Assembly (NCBI GenBank): GCA_964611335.1
Contig: CAZSXR010000003.1
Coordinates: 372,001 to 436,000, forward strand
Length of the DNA stretch: 64,000 bases
Source: BOG-1112 sp964611335
Lineage (GTDB): Bacteria > Bdellovibrionota_B > Oligoflexia > Oligoflexales > Bog-1112
Reading direction: 5' to 3'
Shown piece after piece: positions 46,697 through 55,019 of this stretch; positions within the stretch are counted from its first letter, which is position 1; every line of letters begins with the position of its first letter. The notes under the pieces are model-generated. The model saw only the letters and a program-made list of their open reading frames with translations, did not search any database and was not told the origin of the DNA. Both the position numbers and the translations under genes were made by a program.

Positions 46697-47713
46697 TTAG
46701 ATACGAACAACCATTTCGTTCTTCTTTGGATCTATTGTTACCTGCCCACCATAAGGAAGAATAAGCTGTGGATCAGAATGCCCAATGCATGCGTTCAAAA
46801 CAACAGGGACGCTTTTATTGTAAGATCTAAGTACCGAAAGAACGGCATCTCTTTGCTCTTTTCTGTAAGCCAGTCTGCTTTCAATATCCAGAGGTTTATC
46901 AAAAAACCAAGACTGTGGTCGTCCCACAATGAGTCCTCTAATAGAAGATAGAATGCCAGCTTCCCCTAGACTCACTACAAATCGTCTTACAAACTCGGTA
47001 GAAGGCATTTCCTCTGAAGTTTCTAGAAAAAGGACCATCTTAGAAAAATCTTTAGGCACTCTTGAAGGAACTCTCATTAAATCTGCAAGGGACTCTAAAC
47101 AACCTCCCCATAGAGTCCCTTCAGCTATTTGACTACCATCAAATAAAAGACCCTCTTCATTTTTGACCTCCTTCCTTGGAGTTGTTAGCAAACTCTTATC
47201 ATCCCAAGGGTGAGACTCATCAAGGCAGTATGATGGTGATGTAAGTGCAAATGACTTCTTGCTATTGAACAAAGCCCACTCAAGACTCTCGACTGTTTCT
47301 GGGCACATAGAGGACTGCATAGCAAATTGAGTCATAATGCTACCGCCATAAAAACTTGGAATACCGTTTTGGAATAGGAAACTGCAAAGATGAGTGTTGT
47401 CACTATATCCAAAAAAAGGTTTTGGATTCTTTCGAAACACAGAGGCTTTCAAATAAGGAATCATGCGAATTTGATCAATTCCGCCAATACTAGCAATGAC
47501 TGCTTTGATTTCTGGATTCATAAAAGCTTCGTGCAAATCAGAAGCCTTATCCTCCTGAGTTGCTTTTGCATTTAAACAGTGAGGCATGATGACAGGTTTT
47601 AAGCCAAAAACAGTTTTGAGTCTCTCAAGACCTTGCTCAAATACCCAAGGAAAGATGGCAGCGGCAGCCGAAGAGGGTGACACTATGGCGATAGAATCTT
47701 GTTTTTTAATCAT
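46697..47713 (-). CDS. LD-carboxypeptidase / MccF-like peptidase S66
   Basis: 338 aa from the Met at 47713 (GAGAGAA ahead). The S66 family signatures are present: IAIVSPSSAAAA at the start, IASIGGIDQIRMIPYL, the nucleophile region KPFFGYSDNTHLCSFL, YGGSIMTQFAM, WGGCLESLADL and the C-terminal GHSDPQLILPYGG with the catalytic His. S66 enzymes include the peptidoglycan-recycling LD-carboxypeptidase and MccF, which cleaves microcin C-like peptide-nucleotides. The GxxSDNT and GH pattern and the longer form fit the MccF/immunity subgroup as well, so the substrate is open. Its neighbour encodes a small membrane protein. Confidence 0.8.
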   Translation of the reverse strand: MIKKQDSIAIVSPSSAAAAIFPWVFEQGLERLKTVFGLKPVIMPHCLNAKATQEDKASDLHEAFMNPEIKAVIASIGGIDQIRMIPYLKASVFRKNPKPFFGYSDNTHLCSFLFQNGIPSFYGGSIMTQFAMQSSMCPETVESLEWALFNSKKSFALTSPSYCLDESHPWDDKSLLTTPRKEVKNEEGLLFDGSQIAEGTLWGGCLESLADLMRVPSRVPKDFSKMVLFLETSEEMPSTEFVRRFVVSLGEAGILSSIRGLIVGRPQSWFFDKPLDIESRLAYRKEQRDAVLSVLRSYNKSVPVVLNACIGHSDPQLILPYGGQVTIDPKKNEMVVRI

Positions 47714-47803
47714 AGAATTTCTCTCATAAGAGCAATTTTTAAATTCAATGCAGCCAAATATTTTTATCACAAAAATAGAAACCGAGTTAGGACTGCTTGA
47801 ATA

Positions 47804-47878
47804 TTACTCATAAACAAAACACACTCCTCCACTCTTGCTGAGATCTTCCACAGAATCCTGCGGACATTCCCATACGAA
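47804..47878 (-). repeat. Short duplicated coding tail, copy 1
   Basis: On the minus strand a frame reads FVWECPQDSVEDLSKSGG, then VCFVYE and TAA. The copy at 51205-51262 reads QDFVEDPSSSGGECFVSD and TAA. Both nucleotide stretches are alike over about 50 bases (CTCCTCCACT...TGCTG(A/G)GATCTTCCAC). They look like the 3' ends of two copies of one gene whose bodies were lost. The gene is not identified. The remaining intergenic sequence nearby shows nothing else. Confidence 0.4.
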
Positions 47879-47928
47879 GGGTCTGAATAAACAAAAATTT
47901 CAGAGGAAGATAAGAACCGTAGGCGACC

Positions 47929-48498
47929 TTACTCCGACGAATGGATTGAATTTATCTTTTTAAGAATGAACGCGACCCGTTCCTTCACCGAAACTTTTGG
48001 AACTTCGACAAGGTTATACCCAAGATCTCTGTATACTTTTGCAACAGCATTGTAGGTTCTAACTGCTTCATCAAAATCCTGCTTTCTCTCCGAGTCATTT
48101 GCATAGATTTCTTTCCAAGGAGGGGTGATAAAGACCAAGTTCTGATAGCGGAACTTTTCCTTAACGGAATCCACAAGTTCTTCAGGAATTGATAAGCCTT
48201 CAAGATGGGAGTAACCGATCGAGTCAGGAACACCCCTATCAAAGAAAACTGGTCCTTTTTGTTCGCTAGCTTCAAGATACTGCTTTTTATCTCTCTCAAT
48301 CATTAGGTCACGGAATGCAATCTTGTCTGACCAAGGCAAAGCACAGCCAGCTTCAAGCTGCTGCTCTTTGATAACTTGCCGCCCAGATTCTTCGACACAG
48401 TGATAACCCTGGCGCTTGAGTTCGTCTAGGATTGAGGTTTTTCCCCCACCTGGTCCTCCAGTGAGAATGAAAAACATAGGAATTGCGTATTCGATCAT
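47929..48498 (-). CDS. Predicted P-loop ATPase/kinase (AAA_28-like)
   Basis: 189 aa. Walker A is GGPGGGKTS (residues ~14-22), with FFILTG strand before it; CVEESGRQVIKEQQ, VFFDRGVPDSIGY (Walker-B-like, residues ~84-96) and FITPPWKEIYANDSERKQDF follow. This is the NadR/kinase-like ATPase type often found alone in accessory regions and annotated AAA_28. The substrate is unknown. AAGGAGG lies 7 bases before the ATG, an unusually strong ribosome site. Confidence 0.7.
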   Translation of the reverse strand: MIEYAIPMFFILTGGPGGGKTSILDELKRQGYHCVEESGRQVIKEQQLEAGCALPWSDKIAFRDLMIERDKKQYLEASEQKGPVFFDRGVPDSIGYSHLEGLSIPEELVDSVKEKFRYQNLVFITPPWKEIYANDSERKQDFDEAVRTYNAVAKVYRDLGYNLVEVPKVSVKERVAFILKKINSIHSSE

Positions 48499-48695
48499 GA
48501 TGTACCCTCCTTAAAAATTTTATCGATTGTGTGCTGAGAGAGTTAAGGTCCTTTACAGAAGGCTTGATTATTACAAAAGTCAGGAATTCTATTTTTATAG
48601 AATTTATGATTTTTTGATTAATCTTTTGTTTAATATCTGCCGCTCTTCGAGCTGCATTGACTATTCGTGTCTCTAGTAAAAGGTGATTTCATCAG

Positions 48696-50096
48696 TTAAG
48701 GTCCTTTCTTAATTGGCAAGAGATTCAGATCTATCCGAAAAAATCGTTGTGACCCGTTTATCGGATACTTAAGGTGATCGTATTGTTCGATAATAGCGCC
48801 AGCATATGCGCGTGAAATCTTATCAGCGTACCCATTTTCTTTTAAGCAATCTTGTTCGAAGTATGCGTAGCCAAGTGTCTTCAACTGTTCTTCAAGGGAA
48901 TGTGCAGCAAGAGCAACAAGTCCTTCTCCTTGAAGACAAGGTTCGACGACGGTATAGTAAATGTACGCCGTTTTGGGATCAGGATTGTTAGGGTCATATT
49001 GACTCTTAGGTATTGCAACACTCATTGCCACAAGTTTGCCATCTTTGTTTACGGTACCAATGACAGTAGTAGGACTAGCAAGCAGAGTTGCCACGTTTGG
49101 AGCAACTATAATGTCGTCATCAATACCCAATACTGGCTTCATAATAAAATCATCATCGGGAAATGCTCGATCAAGCAGATCGACCATCTCAGAGATAAAT
49201 GGACGCTTCCTTTCAGACGGATCTGGCTTCCAACATAGAATTTTGAAGTGTCTAAAGATCTGAAAACCTAAGTTCTGATACAATGTAAGAGCATTGCGAT
49301 TTTGGGTAGCAACCGTTAATCGAACATTTTTTACTCCATTTGCACGCAGGAAATTCAAACAAAAAATCAAAAGTTCCTTAGCGACTCCTCTACCTCTCAT
49401 TTTTGGAAGTACACCGATCGTTCCAATTTCACTTGTATGTGAATTTGAATCAAGTGATGCTGAGATGAATCCGATGATAGCAGAATCTTTTTTGATAACC
49501 CACATTTTGCTATCATTGTTCGTGGTTTTGGATGCCACCCAGTCTGCATAGTTTGGGACACAAATATCGATATTGTCTTTGAAGCTCTCAAGAAGAACAC
49601 GATAACATTCTTGATAGTTTTTTTCTTCCAATTCTACAATTGGCATGTGGGTAGATACAGACTTGAGAGTATCAAGTGAATTTTGGAGTTCAAATGTTTC
49701 GTAGTATGGCTGAAAGCCTTCATGTAAACAAACGCTGAGCTTCTCCTTTGAAGATTCATGGATGGTAATTTCTATCCCAGCTCTGGTTGATGGCAATCTT
49801 TCCTTAGCTGTATGAACTACAAATTCGTAAAGTAAATCGACTTTCACGTCTCGATCTAAGCCTAAAAATTCGAGGCAAGAATTGTTACACTTGTTCGAAA
49901 CATTATCAACTAAAGCTGCAACAGCTACTCTCTTTTTGCCATCAAAAATATCAAAGACTAGGTCAGTGGAAGACGTTAATTCTCCCAAAAATTCCTTCAT
50001 ATGGCGTTGCGACCATGACGGTAAAGTCTGATGACCGAGTGAGAAGCGAATCAGTTCTTTTGTTTTCACCTTATTAAATGGTTGAAAATGAAACAT
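48696..50096 (-). CDS. Large GNAT-family acetyltransferase (multi-domain)
   Basis: 466 aa from the Met at 50096; the stop of the AAC(6')-like gene lies 4 bases upstream, and AAAAGG within its end is the ribosome site, so the two genes are coupled. Clear GNAT signature near residue 225-300: IGTIGVLPKMRGRGVAKELL and RLTVATQNRNALTLYQNLGF (split description). The N-terminal ~170 residues (ELTSSTDLVFDIFDGKK) look like a degenerate second GNAT, and the C-terminal ~150 residues resemble another acetyltransferase-like unit (TAYIYYTVVEPCLQGEGLVA). Acceptor unknown. The neighbour suggests a shared detoxification or resistance theme, inferred only. Confidence 0.7.
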   Translation of the reverse strand: MFHFQPFNKVKTKELIRFSLGHQTLPSWSQRHMKEFLGELTSSTDLVFDIFDGKKRVAVAALVDNVSNKCNNSCLEFLGLDRDVKVDLLYEFVVHTAKERLPSTRAGIEITIHESSKEKLSVCLHEGFQPYYETFELQNSLDTLKSVSTHMPIVELEEKNYQECYRVLLESFKDNIDICVPNYADWVASKTTNNDSKMWVIKKDSAIIGFISASLDSNSHTSEIGTIGVLPKMRGRGVAKELLIFCLNFLRANGVKNVRLTVATQNRNALTLYQNLGFQIFRHFKILCWKPDPSERKRPFISEMVDLLDRAFPDDDFIMKPVLGIDDDIIVAPNVATLLASPTTVIGTVNKDGKLVAMSVAIPKSQYDPNNPDPKTAYIYYTVVEPCLQGEGLVALAAHSLEEQLKTLGYAYFEQDCLKENGYADKISRAYAGAIIEQYDHLKYPINGSQRFFRIDLNLLPIKKGP

Positions 50097-50100
50097 AGAA

Positions 50101-50547
50101 TCAGAGCCTTTTCCTGAAATAAACCACTCTCTCTGTTTCCTCAAAACCCCAAAGCTTATGAGCATGAATGGAATGCTCGCTTTCAATACGAGTATCCGAG
50201 CCCAGTTCTGTTAGAGAAAGAGATTTTGCCCAGTCTTCTGCCGCAATAACAAGTTTACGACCGATTCCTCTTTTTTGATAATTCTCGTCTACCCAAATCC
50301 CCTCAATAAAAGCAACAGGGGATGAATCGCAACCATTGACATAAGGACGAAGAGACAACTCAATAAATCCGATTGTTTTGGATTCTAACTCTGCCAGAAA
50401 GCATGCAAAGTTATCTGCTTTAAGCAAATGTTTATGATCTCGTAATTCATCGTAACTTGCATCAGGCCACAGGGTTTTGCGCATTCGAAGCCATTCCGAG
50501 AAGTCCGCTTCAGTAGCTTTACGAATCAAAAGCGTCGTGCTAACCAT
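50101..50547 (-). CDS. Aminoglycoside 6'-N-acetyltransferase AAC(6')-I-like GNAT
   Basis: 148 aa. The sequence has the order of the chromosomal AAC(6')-I group (as in Acinetobacter enzymes): IRKATEADFSEWLRMRKTLWP, FLAELESKTIGFIELSLRPYVNGC (described by position), SSPVAFIEGIWVDENYQKRGIGRKL (acetyl-CoA loop), SDTRIES, HAHKLWGFEETERVVYFRK at the C-terminus. It acetylates the 6'-amino group of aminoglycosides such as tobramycin or amikacin; whether this copy confers resistance is unknown. It is co-transcribed with the large GNAT gene behind it. Confidence 0.75.
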   Translation of the reverse strand: MVSTTLLIRKATEADFSEWLRMRKTLWPDASYDELRDHKHLLKADNFACFLAELESKTIGFIELSLRPYVNGCDSSPVAFIEGIWVDENYQKRGIGRKLVIAAEDWAKSLSLTELGSDTRIESEHSIHAHKLWGFEETERVVYFRKRL

Positions 50548-50583
50548 GAATCCACTCTCTAAAATATGAATAAAAAATAGAAA

Positions 50584-51119
50584 TCACTTTTTATCCTCTA
50601 AATTTGCAAGAACCTCAAAGACAGCTGACCCCTGCTCTTTTATAAGACTCTCCACAAATGAATCGCCATCAATAGAAGTTGTATCAACAACAAAGGGTCT
50701 AAGTGCATTGTTACTTAGGAACTCTGCGTGGTAAAGTCTCACACGATCTTCACCCACCACCCATTTACGGTTCTTGTCCCGTTCGATGTTTATTTCTATT
50801 TTTTGTAGTAAAATCTTAAGAACTATTTTGCCTTGCAGACCCTTTATAAAAGAAGCCAGTTGCTCAAAGCTAAATACTTATCAACAACACACGCAAAACC
50901 CTGAGATTGATAAGTCTCAATAATTTTTAGGGCAGAGGAAAACATTAAGTTCTTCAGGATATCGTCGTTATCATCCCAAGGGGCTTTGTAGCCACCCTTC
51001 ACCATGTTGTAGATATCATCACAGTGGAGGTGTAGTCCCTTTTCAAGCTTAGTTGCCAAGCTATTTGCTAATGTAGATTTTCCGGCTCCAGGAGGGCCGG
51101 TAAGAATATAGGTTTTCAT
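50584..51119 (-). pseudogene. P-loop kinase-like gene, frameshifted
   Basis: The 5' part (50844-51119) starts with ATG after GAGGAG and reads MKTYILTGPPGAGKSTLAN, a Walker A of the kinase type, then LHLHCDDIYNMVKGGYKAPW and CVVDKYLALSN before an early stop. The next frame continues without a break to 50584: FEQLASFIKGLQGKIVLKIL, then RDKNRKWVVGEDRVR and a C-terminus ending VLANLEDKK. A single-base change at about 50868 would join them into a protein of about 177 aa. Its pairing with the acetyltransferases suggests a resistance or modification role, but the substrate is unknown. Confidence 0.55.
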
Positions 51120-51204
51120 CTTGACTCCTCATATCTGAGATGTTCAGCCGCTAACTTAAATATTGTTTTTACCTTTTTCTACGAGAATCAGTTCTGATTA
51201 AATA

Positions 51205-51262
51205 TTAGTCTGAAACAAAACACTCTCCTCCACTACTGCTGGGATCTTCCACAAAATCCTGC
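51205..51262 (-). repeat. Short duplicated coding tail, copy 2
   Basis: Partner of 47804-47878: on the minus strand QDFVEDPSSSGGECFVSD and TAA. It ends exactly where the WYL-domain fragment at 51264 begins on the other strand, so it marks a junction. Confidence 0.4.
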
Positions 51263-51263
51263 G

Positions 51264-51524
51264 TTCAAAATAAAGCTTGTTTATGTTTCGAAAGATGAAA
51301 AGAGAAGCGAGCGCATCCTCTGGCCTTTTGCAATTGGACATTTCACAGAAGGACGCATTCTGGTTGCATGGTGTGAGAAGCAGGGAGCATACCGCTATTT
51401 TCGGACGGAGGGGATTAAATCTTTGACGGTTCTCGAAGAACGTTATCCTCGTAGCAGAGAAAGTTTGTTTAGCGAATGGCATTCTTTAGAGATGGAGAAA
51501 TTTGAAAAACGAAAGGAACTGTAA
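51264..51524 (+). pseudogene. C-terminal fragment of a WYL-domain (YafY-type) regulator
   Basis: The frame reads FKIKLVYVSKDEKRSERILWP, then GRILVAWCEKQGAYRYFRTE and GIKSLTVLEERYP, the end of a WYL ligand-binding domain (xAWCExRxxxRxFRxxxI). The helix-turn-helix part and most of the domain are missing, and no start codon is present; the frame begins at the duplicated tail. It is a gene remnant. Confidence 0.5.
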
Positions 51525-51559
51525 GATCTTATGTTCTGGCTTAAACTTGTGTCATCTGC

Positions 51560-52084
51560 TTATTCGTTGTCTTGTTTTTTTGCCTTTTCAATCTCGTTTT
51601 TAAAGTGATCGCCACTTATCACTTCGTTGAACTTGTAGATTATTTCATTTTTGTTAGAATCGGAAATTTCTTCAGCCATATTTTCAACCTTAAGATAGGA
51701 ACCATGATTGGTAGTTTTATTTCCAAATAAGGCAGAGGTCTCCTTATTGTCCCACTTATCTCTTAATGTTTCGCGTTTATATGAAGTTTTTTCAAAATGT
51801 ATATCATTAAGTCTGAATTTGCAAACATCTCCTTCAGAAAATTTCATTTTATTGACAGTTATCTCATTTAGAGTGTTTGCATATCTCTCTCCATCCTTTT
51901 TTTTGCATTCGTATTGAATACTCCAGAATTTAAGGGGTGAAGAAGACATTTCTTTGGGTGTGTTTATAGTCACATGGATTTTTGCATGTTTCTCCATTTC
52001 CTTGTCAAGTTTTGAATTTTTCTTTGAATCATCAGAAACACAGGATTGACCAAAAATTAAGCCAATGAGCAAGAATTTTTTCAT
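51560..52084 (-). CDS. Hypothetical lipoprotein
   Basis: 174 aa. Signal MKKFLLIGLIFGQSC with Cys at residue 15 (lipobox FGQSC), then a Ser/Lys-rich linker. The body is hydrophilic (FWSIQYECKKKDGERY, DVCKFRLNDIHFEK) and ends in a Lys/Glu tail. Two further Cys (residues ~61 and ~88) may form a disulfide. No family is recognised. It is isolated, with gene debris on both sides. Confidence 0.55.
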   Translation of the reverse strand: MKKFLLIGLIFGQSCVSDDSKKNSKLDKEMEKHAKIHVTINTPKEMSSSPLKFWSIQYECKKKDGERYANTLNEITVNKMKFSEGDVCKFRLNDIHFEKTSYKRETLRDKWDNKETSALFGNKTTNHGSYLKVENMAEEISDSNKNEIIYKFNEVISGDHFKNEIEKAKKQDNE

Positions 52085-52178
52085 ATCGGCACCTATAAAT
52101 TGTTATCAAGATTTTACCATAGTCTCAAAGCAATAGGTAGATTCGAAATTTTCCATACAAATAGAGCTATTTCATATT

Positions 52179-52433
52179 CTATTTAAAATGTAGCATCAAA
52201 CTATTGCAGTACAAGTTAAATTCTTTTGATTTTGTAAATTTCTCAAAGAGGAGGTTCCATTTTTTGACAACATCAGGAGCTATTGTAAAGAGGCCTTTGT
52301 TGGCTTTTGATAACTCTGCTAAGGTGTCGACAGGCTCTTTTGAAAAATAGTCTATGAGAATTTTTTTTCCACAGTGTGAAACTGGCTTCATCAATGGCAA
52401 AATCTATATTTTTAAAATCGTAATGTTCTAGGA
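52179..52433 (-). pseudogene. Frameshifted gene of unknown family (A8 tract)
   Basis: In the minus direction a frame reads LEHYDFKNIDFAIDEASFTLW and then hits AAAAAAAA (52361-52368); the other frame continues as ILIDYFSKEPVDTLAELSKAN and VVKKWNLLFEKFTKSKEF to the end at 52179. Removing one A joins them. The start is missing. A short Met-started frame on this tail is possible but lacks a ribosome site. The family is not recognised. Confidence 0.35.
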
Positions 52434-52450
52434 ATAAGAACTATAAAGAC

Positions 52451-52533
52451 ATTTCTCTGTTGAGACTTATCTCGCTATCCCTACTTGAATATCAACTTTT
52501 ATACTAAACCGTGCATTCGCAGCTTCCACTAAT
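52451..52533 (+). repeat. Degenerate copy of the 104-bp interspersed repeat
   Basis: GAGACTTATCTCGCTATCC, then ACTTGAATATCAACTTTTA and ACCGTGCATTCGCAGCTTCC match the consensus with scattered changes. It lies just upstream of an intact copy, in the same orientation, as a tandem pair. Confidence 0.55.
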
Positions 52534-52547
52534 TAATGCATCTGCCA

Positions 52548-52651
52548 ATGAATAAGACGAATAAGCACATTTCATTCCTGAGGCTTACCCAGCCATCCCT
52601 GCTTTGAAGATCAACTTATACCATAAACCGTGCCTTCGCAGCTTCCACCAA
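52548..52651 (+). repeat. 104-bp interspersed repeat, copy A
   Basis: Starts ATGAATAAGACGAATAAGCA and ends CGCAGCTTCCACCAA. By eye it is identical to copies B and D. The acyltransferase gene follows 136 bases on, on the other strand. Confidence 0.8.
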
Positions 52652-52787
52652 GCAGAGGATAATAATTAAGGATTAAAGAAGCGAAAATATCGGAAAGGTA
52701 AAACATGCGCAATCTTCCATATGAGCTATAAGATTTTCAATACTTTTCTGTTTTTAAATTATAACAATCCAAAAATCTTAAAGAAAT

Positions 52788-53897
52788 CTAGGAAAAAACC
52801 TTACGCAGTAGAGAGAAGCGTCGAAGGAAGGAGGATACCAGCACGCTTGCGATTATAGTCAATATAGAAGCTATGAAAAATTTCAGTAGCGTCGCTAGCT
52901 CAAGACCTTTTAGCAATAGCGTGACTGCAATCAAAATTGGTGGATGATAGAAATACACAGCAAAAGCATTTGCGGAGAGGAATTTTTGCCATCGACTTTG
53001 CGTGTTGAATTTTTTCTTAAAAATTCCAATTAATGCGATAACAGTTGTGACGCACACCACACTTTCCCAAAGTGCAAAAATGAAAGAGCCTGCCTCATGT
53101 CTCCATATGGAAATCTCTCGAACATCTCCATAGATCATAGGAACCCAAGGAAGTACACCAACACCTAAAGAGATTAAGAGGCACACCTTAGTAACTTGTT
53201 TGTCTATTTGTTCCAATAGATTCTTTTTGTAGCTTGCAATTCCTGCAAGGAACATAAAAATGTAAGCTGAAAAATAACACAGAGATAGGTTCATAATCGC
53301 TGTGCCGAGTGGGAAAAAATGCCGGAGTAGAAACGCAAATAATGCAATGAATAAAATTAGCAAAGATATGTGCTTTGAGGAGACACTTAATGAAAATTTT
53401 GAAAGCAATCTATCAAATCCCTTTTGAACCAAAACGTATACCAATGAAAAAACCAGCAAAGTTTCTGCAAACCATAAGGGCCCTGTCCAAGAAAAGAACT
53501 GAAGTGTCTTAATTCCATACCAATATTTGCTGAAAAAATTTGCCCTCACATCTGCAGAGACGAGCACTGCACAAAGTGGGTGAAGGAAAAAGGTATAAAG
53601 GAGAGTTGGAATTCCTAGTCGGAATAAACGGTCGAGGATGAATGTCTTTGTTGATTTCCTCTCCAAAGAGGGAACCGTAAAGTATCCTGCCACCATGAAT
53701 AGTAAGGACATAAAATAGGCTTGAGTGAAGGTTTGATAAAATGAAAAAAAGTAGAAGGAAAAATTACCAAAAACGCTTGACTCCTTGTAATACCAACTGC
53801 CGTCTCCGCTATAGGTCACGGCAGCATGCATAATAAGAACAAACATAATCATGAGAATTTTCAAATTGTCAAAATAGTAAACTCTTTGGTTTTGCAA
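52788..53897 (-). CDS. Acyltransferase 3 family membrane protein
   Basis: 369 aa with about ten hydrophobic segments. It starts QRVYYFDNLKILMIMFVLIMHA, with the conserved Asp and His (DNLK...MHA) of acyltransferase-3 proteins, followed by IPTLLYTFFLHPL and WTGPLWFAETLLVFSLV (position description). These integral enzymes O-acylate surface carbohydrates, peptidoglycan or glucans (OatA, OpgC-like). The donor/acceptor is unknown. Its 3' end is about 136 bases from repeat copy A, its 5' end abuts a nucleotide-sugar dehydrogenase stub and repeat B. A surface-polysaccharide role would suit that debris, inferred. Confidence 0.75.
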   Translation of the reverse strand: MQNQRVYYFDNLKILMIMFVLIMHAAVTYSGDGSWYYKESSVFGNFSFYFFSFYQTFTQAYFMSLLFMVAGYFTVPSLERKSTKTFILDRLFRLGIPTLLYTFFLHPLCAVLVSADVRANFFSKYWYGIKTLQFFSWTGPLWFAETLLVFSLVYVLVQKGFDRLLSKFSLSVSSKHISLLILFIALFAFLLRHFFPLGTAIMNLSLCYFSAYIFMFLAGIASYKKNLLEQIDKQVTKVCLLISLGVGVLPWVPMIYGDVREISIWRHEAGSFIFALWESVVCVTTVIALIGIFKKKFNTQSRWQKFLSANAFAVYFYHPPILIAVTLLLKGLELATLLKFFIASILTIIASVLVSSFLRRFSLLRKVFS

Positions 53898-53911
53898 AAA
53901 AACTCCGACAT

Positions 53912-53995
53912 GAAAGTAGAATTTTGGTCGATCTTAAAGCTCTCTACGATAAGAAAAAAGTAGAAAGCTTGGGCCTGAAAGTTTGGAGATTGTAA
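53912..53995 (+). pseudogene. C-terminal stub of a nucleotide-sugar dehydrogenase
   Basis: A frame reads SRILVDLKALYDKKKVESLG and ends LKVWRL, TAA. That is the characteristic C-terminus of UDP-sugar/UDP-GlcNAc(GalNAc) 6-dehydrogenases (D-(V/L)-K-x-x-x...YWRL type). Everything before it is missing; it stops about 15 bases before repeat copy B. It points to a lost capsule or O-antigen gene. Confidence 0.4.
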
Positions 53996-54008
53996 GATCT
54001 ATTTCGAG

Positions 54009-54112
54009 ATGAATAAGACGAATAAGCACATTTCATTCCTGAGGCTTACCCAGCCATCCCTGCTTTGAAGATCAACTTATACCATAAACCGTGCCTTCGC
54101 AGCTTCCACCAA
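54009..54112 (+). repeat. 104-bp interspersed repeat, copy B
   Basis: By eye identical to copies A and D. On the minus strand its right end provides the last residues and stop of the cobalamin adenosyltransferase frame (WWKLRRHGLWYK... GMAG). Confidence 0.8.
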
Positions 54113-54633
54113 TGAATGAAACGAGAGAGTGCAAATAGCCAATCACTGAGTCTATTAAAATAGATCAATAAGTCTGAGCGAAGTGGTTCTTCCTCATTAA
54201 GATAACACAAAATGCGTTCAGACCGTCTACACACGCATCTACAAATATGTGTTTGAGAATTTGCGAGATGTCCTCCAGGTAAAATAAAATTTTTAAGTGG
54301 GGGGAGCTGAGACCAAAATTCGTCTATTTCTTTTTCTAATAAAGTGATCGCTTCGGTATCAATATGTTTTTGATTTGTTTTAATAGGAGCAAGAGCAAGT
54401 TCCGCTCCTATTTCAAAAAGTTCTTCCTGTATTCGAAAGAGGGATTTAATCACAGGTTCTAGCAAGTGTTGTTTTGATGGGTCTTTGATGAGAAAGTCTC
54501 TCAAGTTAGCGATGTTTGCATTCAACTCATCAACAGTGCCATAAGAGTCGATGCGTAAGGAAGATTTTTTAACTCGTGTTCCATTCGCGAGTAGGGTCTC
54601 TCCCTTATCTCCGATTTTAGTATAGATTTTCAA
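54046..54633 (-). CDS. Cob(I)alamin adenosyltransferase, PduO type, with repeat-derived C-terminus
   Basis: 195 aa. Transfers the 5'-deoxyadenosyl group of ATP to cob(I)alamin, making coenzyme B12. N-terminal KIYTKIGDKGETLLANGTRV holds the ATP-binding T-x-x-G-D-x-G motif, then YGTVDELNANIANLR, and the C-terminal CRRSERILCYLNEEE and LSDWLFALSRFIHW. Family proteins end shortly after this; here the last 20 or so residues come from the 104-bp repeat. The start overlaps the stop of the lgt fragment (ATGA, 54630-54633). It could serve the class II ribonucleotide reductase at 7092-9377. The body is intact; the new tail may or may not disturb it. Confidence 0.85.
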   Translation of the reverse strand: MKIYTKIGDKGETLLANGTRVKKSSLRIDSYGTVDELNANIANLRDFLIKDPSKQHLLEPVIKSLFRIQEELFEIGAELALAPIKTNQKHIDTEAITLLEKEIDEFWSQLPPLKNFILPGGHLANSQTHICRCVCRRSERILCYLNEEEPLRSDLLIYFNRLSDWLFALSRFIHWWKLRRHGLWYKLIFKAGMAG

Positions 54634-54938
54634 TGAGAACTCCTTTGAATTTTAATAGAACTTTCTAAAATGAGAAAGAGACCTATGAGTAAACTCAGTC
54701 CTTGTGAACTTGAAAGTTTCCCTTCAATTATCCAACCCCGAAAATCATCTCGAAAATATTCTAAAACAAATCGTAATACGCAATAAGAAAGGATTCCAAG
54801 TGTGCAAACTAAGCCGTGTTTGTATCGAGAGAGAAATTTAAAGTTCAATGTTAGAAGAAGACATAGAATCAGAGCAACCCCAGATTCTATAAGTTGTACT
54901 GGATAAATGAATAAGACGAATAAGACGAATAAGCACAT
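54630..54938 (-). pseudogene. lgt: Prolipoprotein diacylglyceryl transferase (Lgt), N-terminally truncated
   Basis: Lgt attaches diacylglycerol to the lipobox Cys of lipoproteins and has seven TM segments (~270 aa). Only the C-terminal part remains: IYPVQLIESGVALILCLLL (the R-x-P-x-Q-L-x-E region), a Gly-containing linker, YCVLRFVLEYFRDDFRG with the RF-x-x-E-x-x-R motif, and SSSQGLSLLIGLFLI. The first residues are encoded by the repeat (GAATAAGAC triplet). The truncated gene is coupled to the adenosyltransferase. Another full lgt must exist, given the many lipoproteins, since the enzyme is normally essential. Confidence 0.7.
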
Positions 54939-55019
54939 TTCATTCCTGAGGCTTACCCAGCCATCCCTGCTTTGAAGATCAACTTATACCATAAACCGTG
55001 CCTTCGCAGCTTCCACCAA
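54907..55019 (+). repeat. 104-bp interspersed repeat, copy C (with one extra 9-mer)
   Basis: Like copies A, B and D but with GAATAAGAC present twice (113 bases), so the 5' end is a small tandem. It sits between two truncated genes: lgt to the left and a DUF3987 fragment to the right, both broken at the repeat. Confidence 0.8.
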
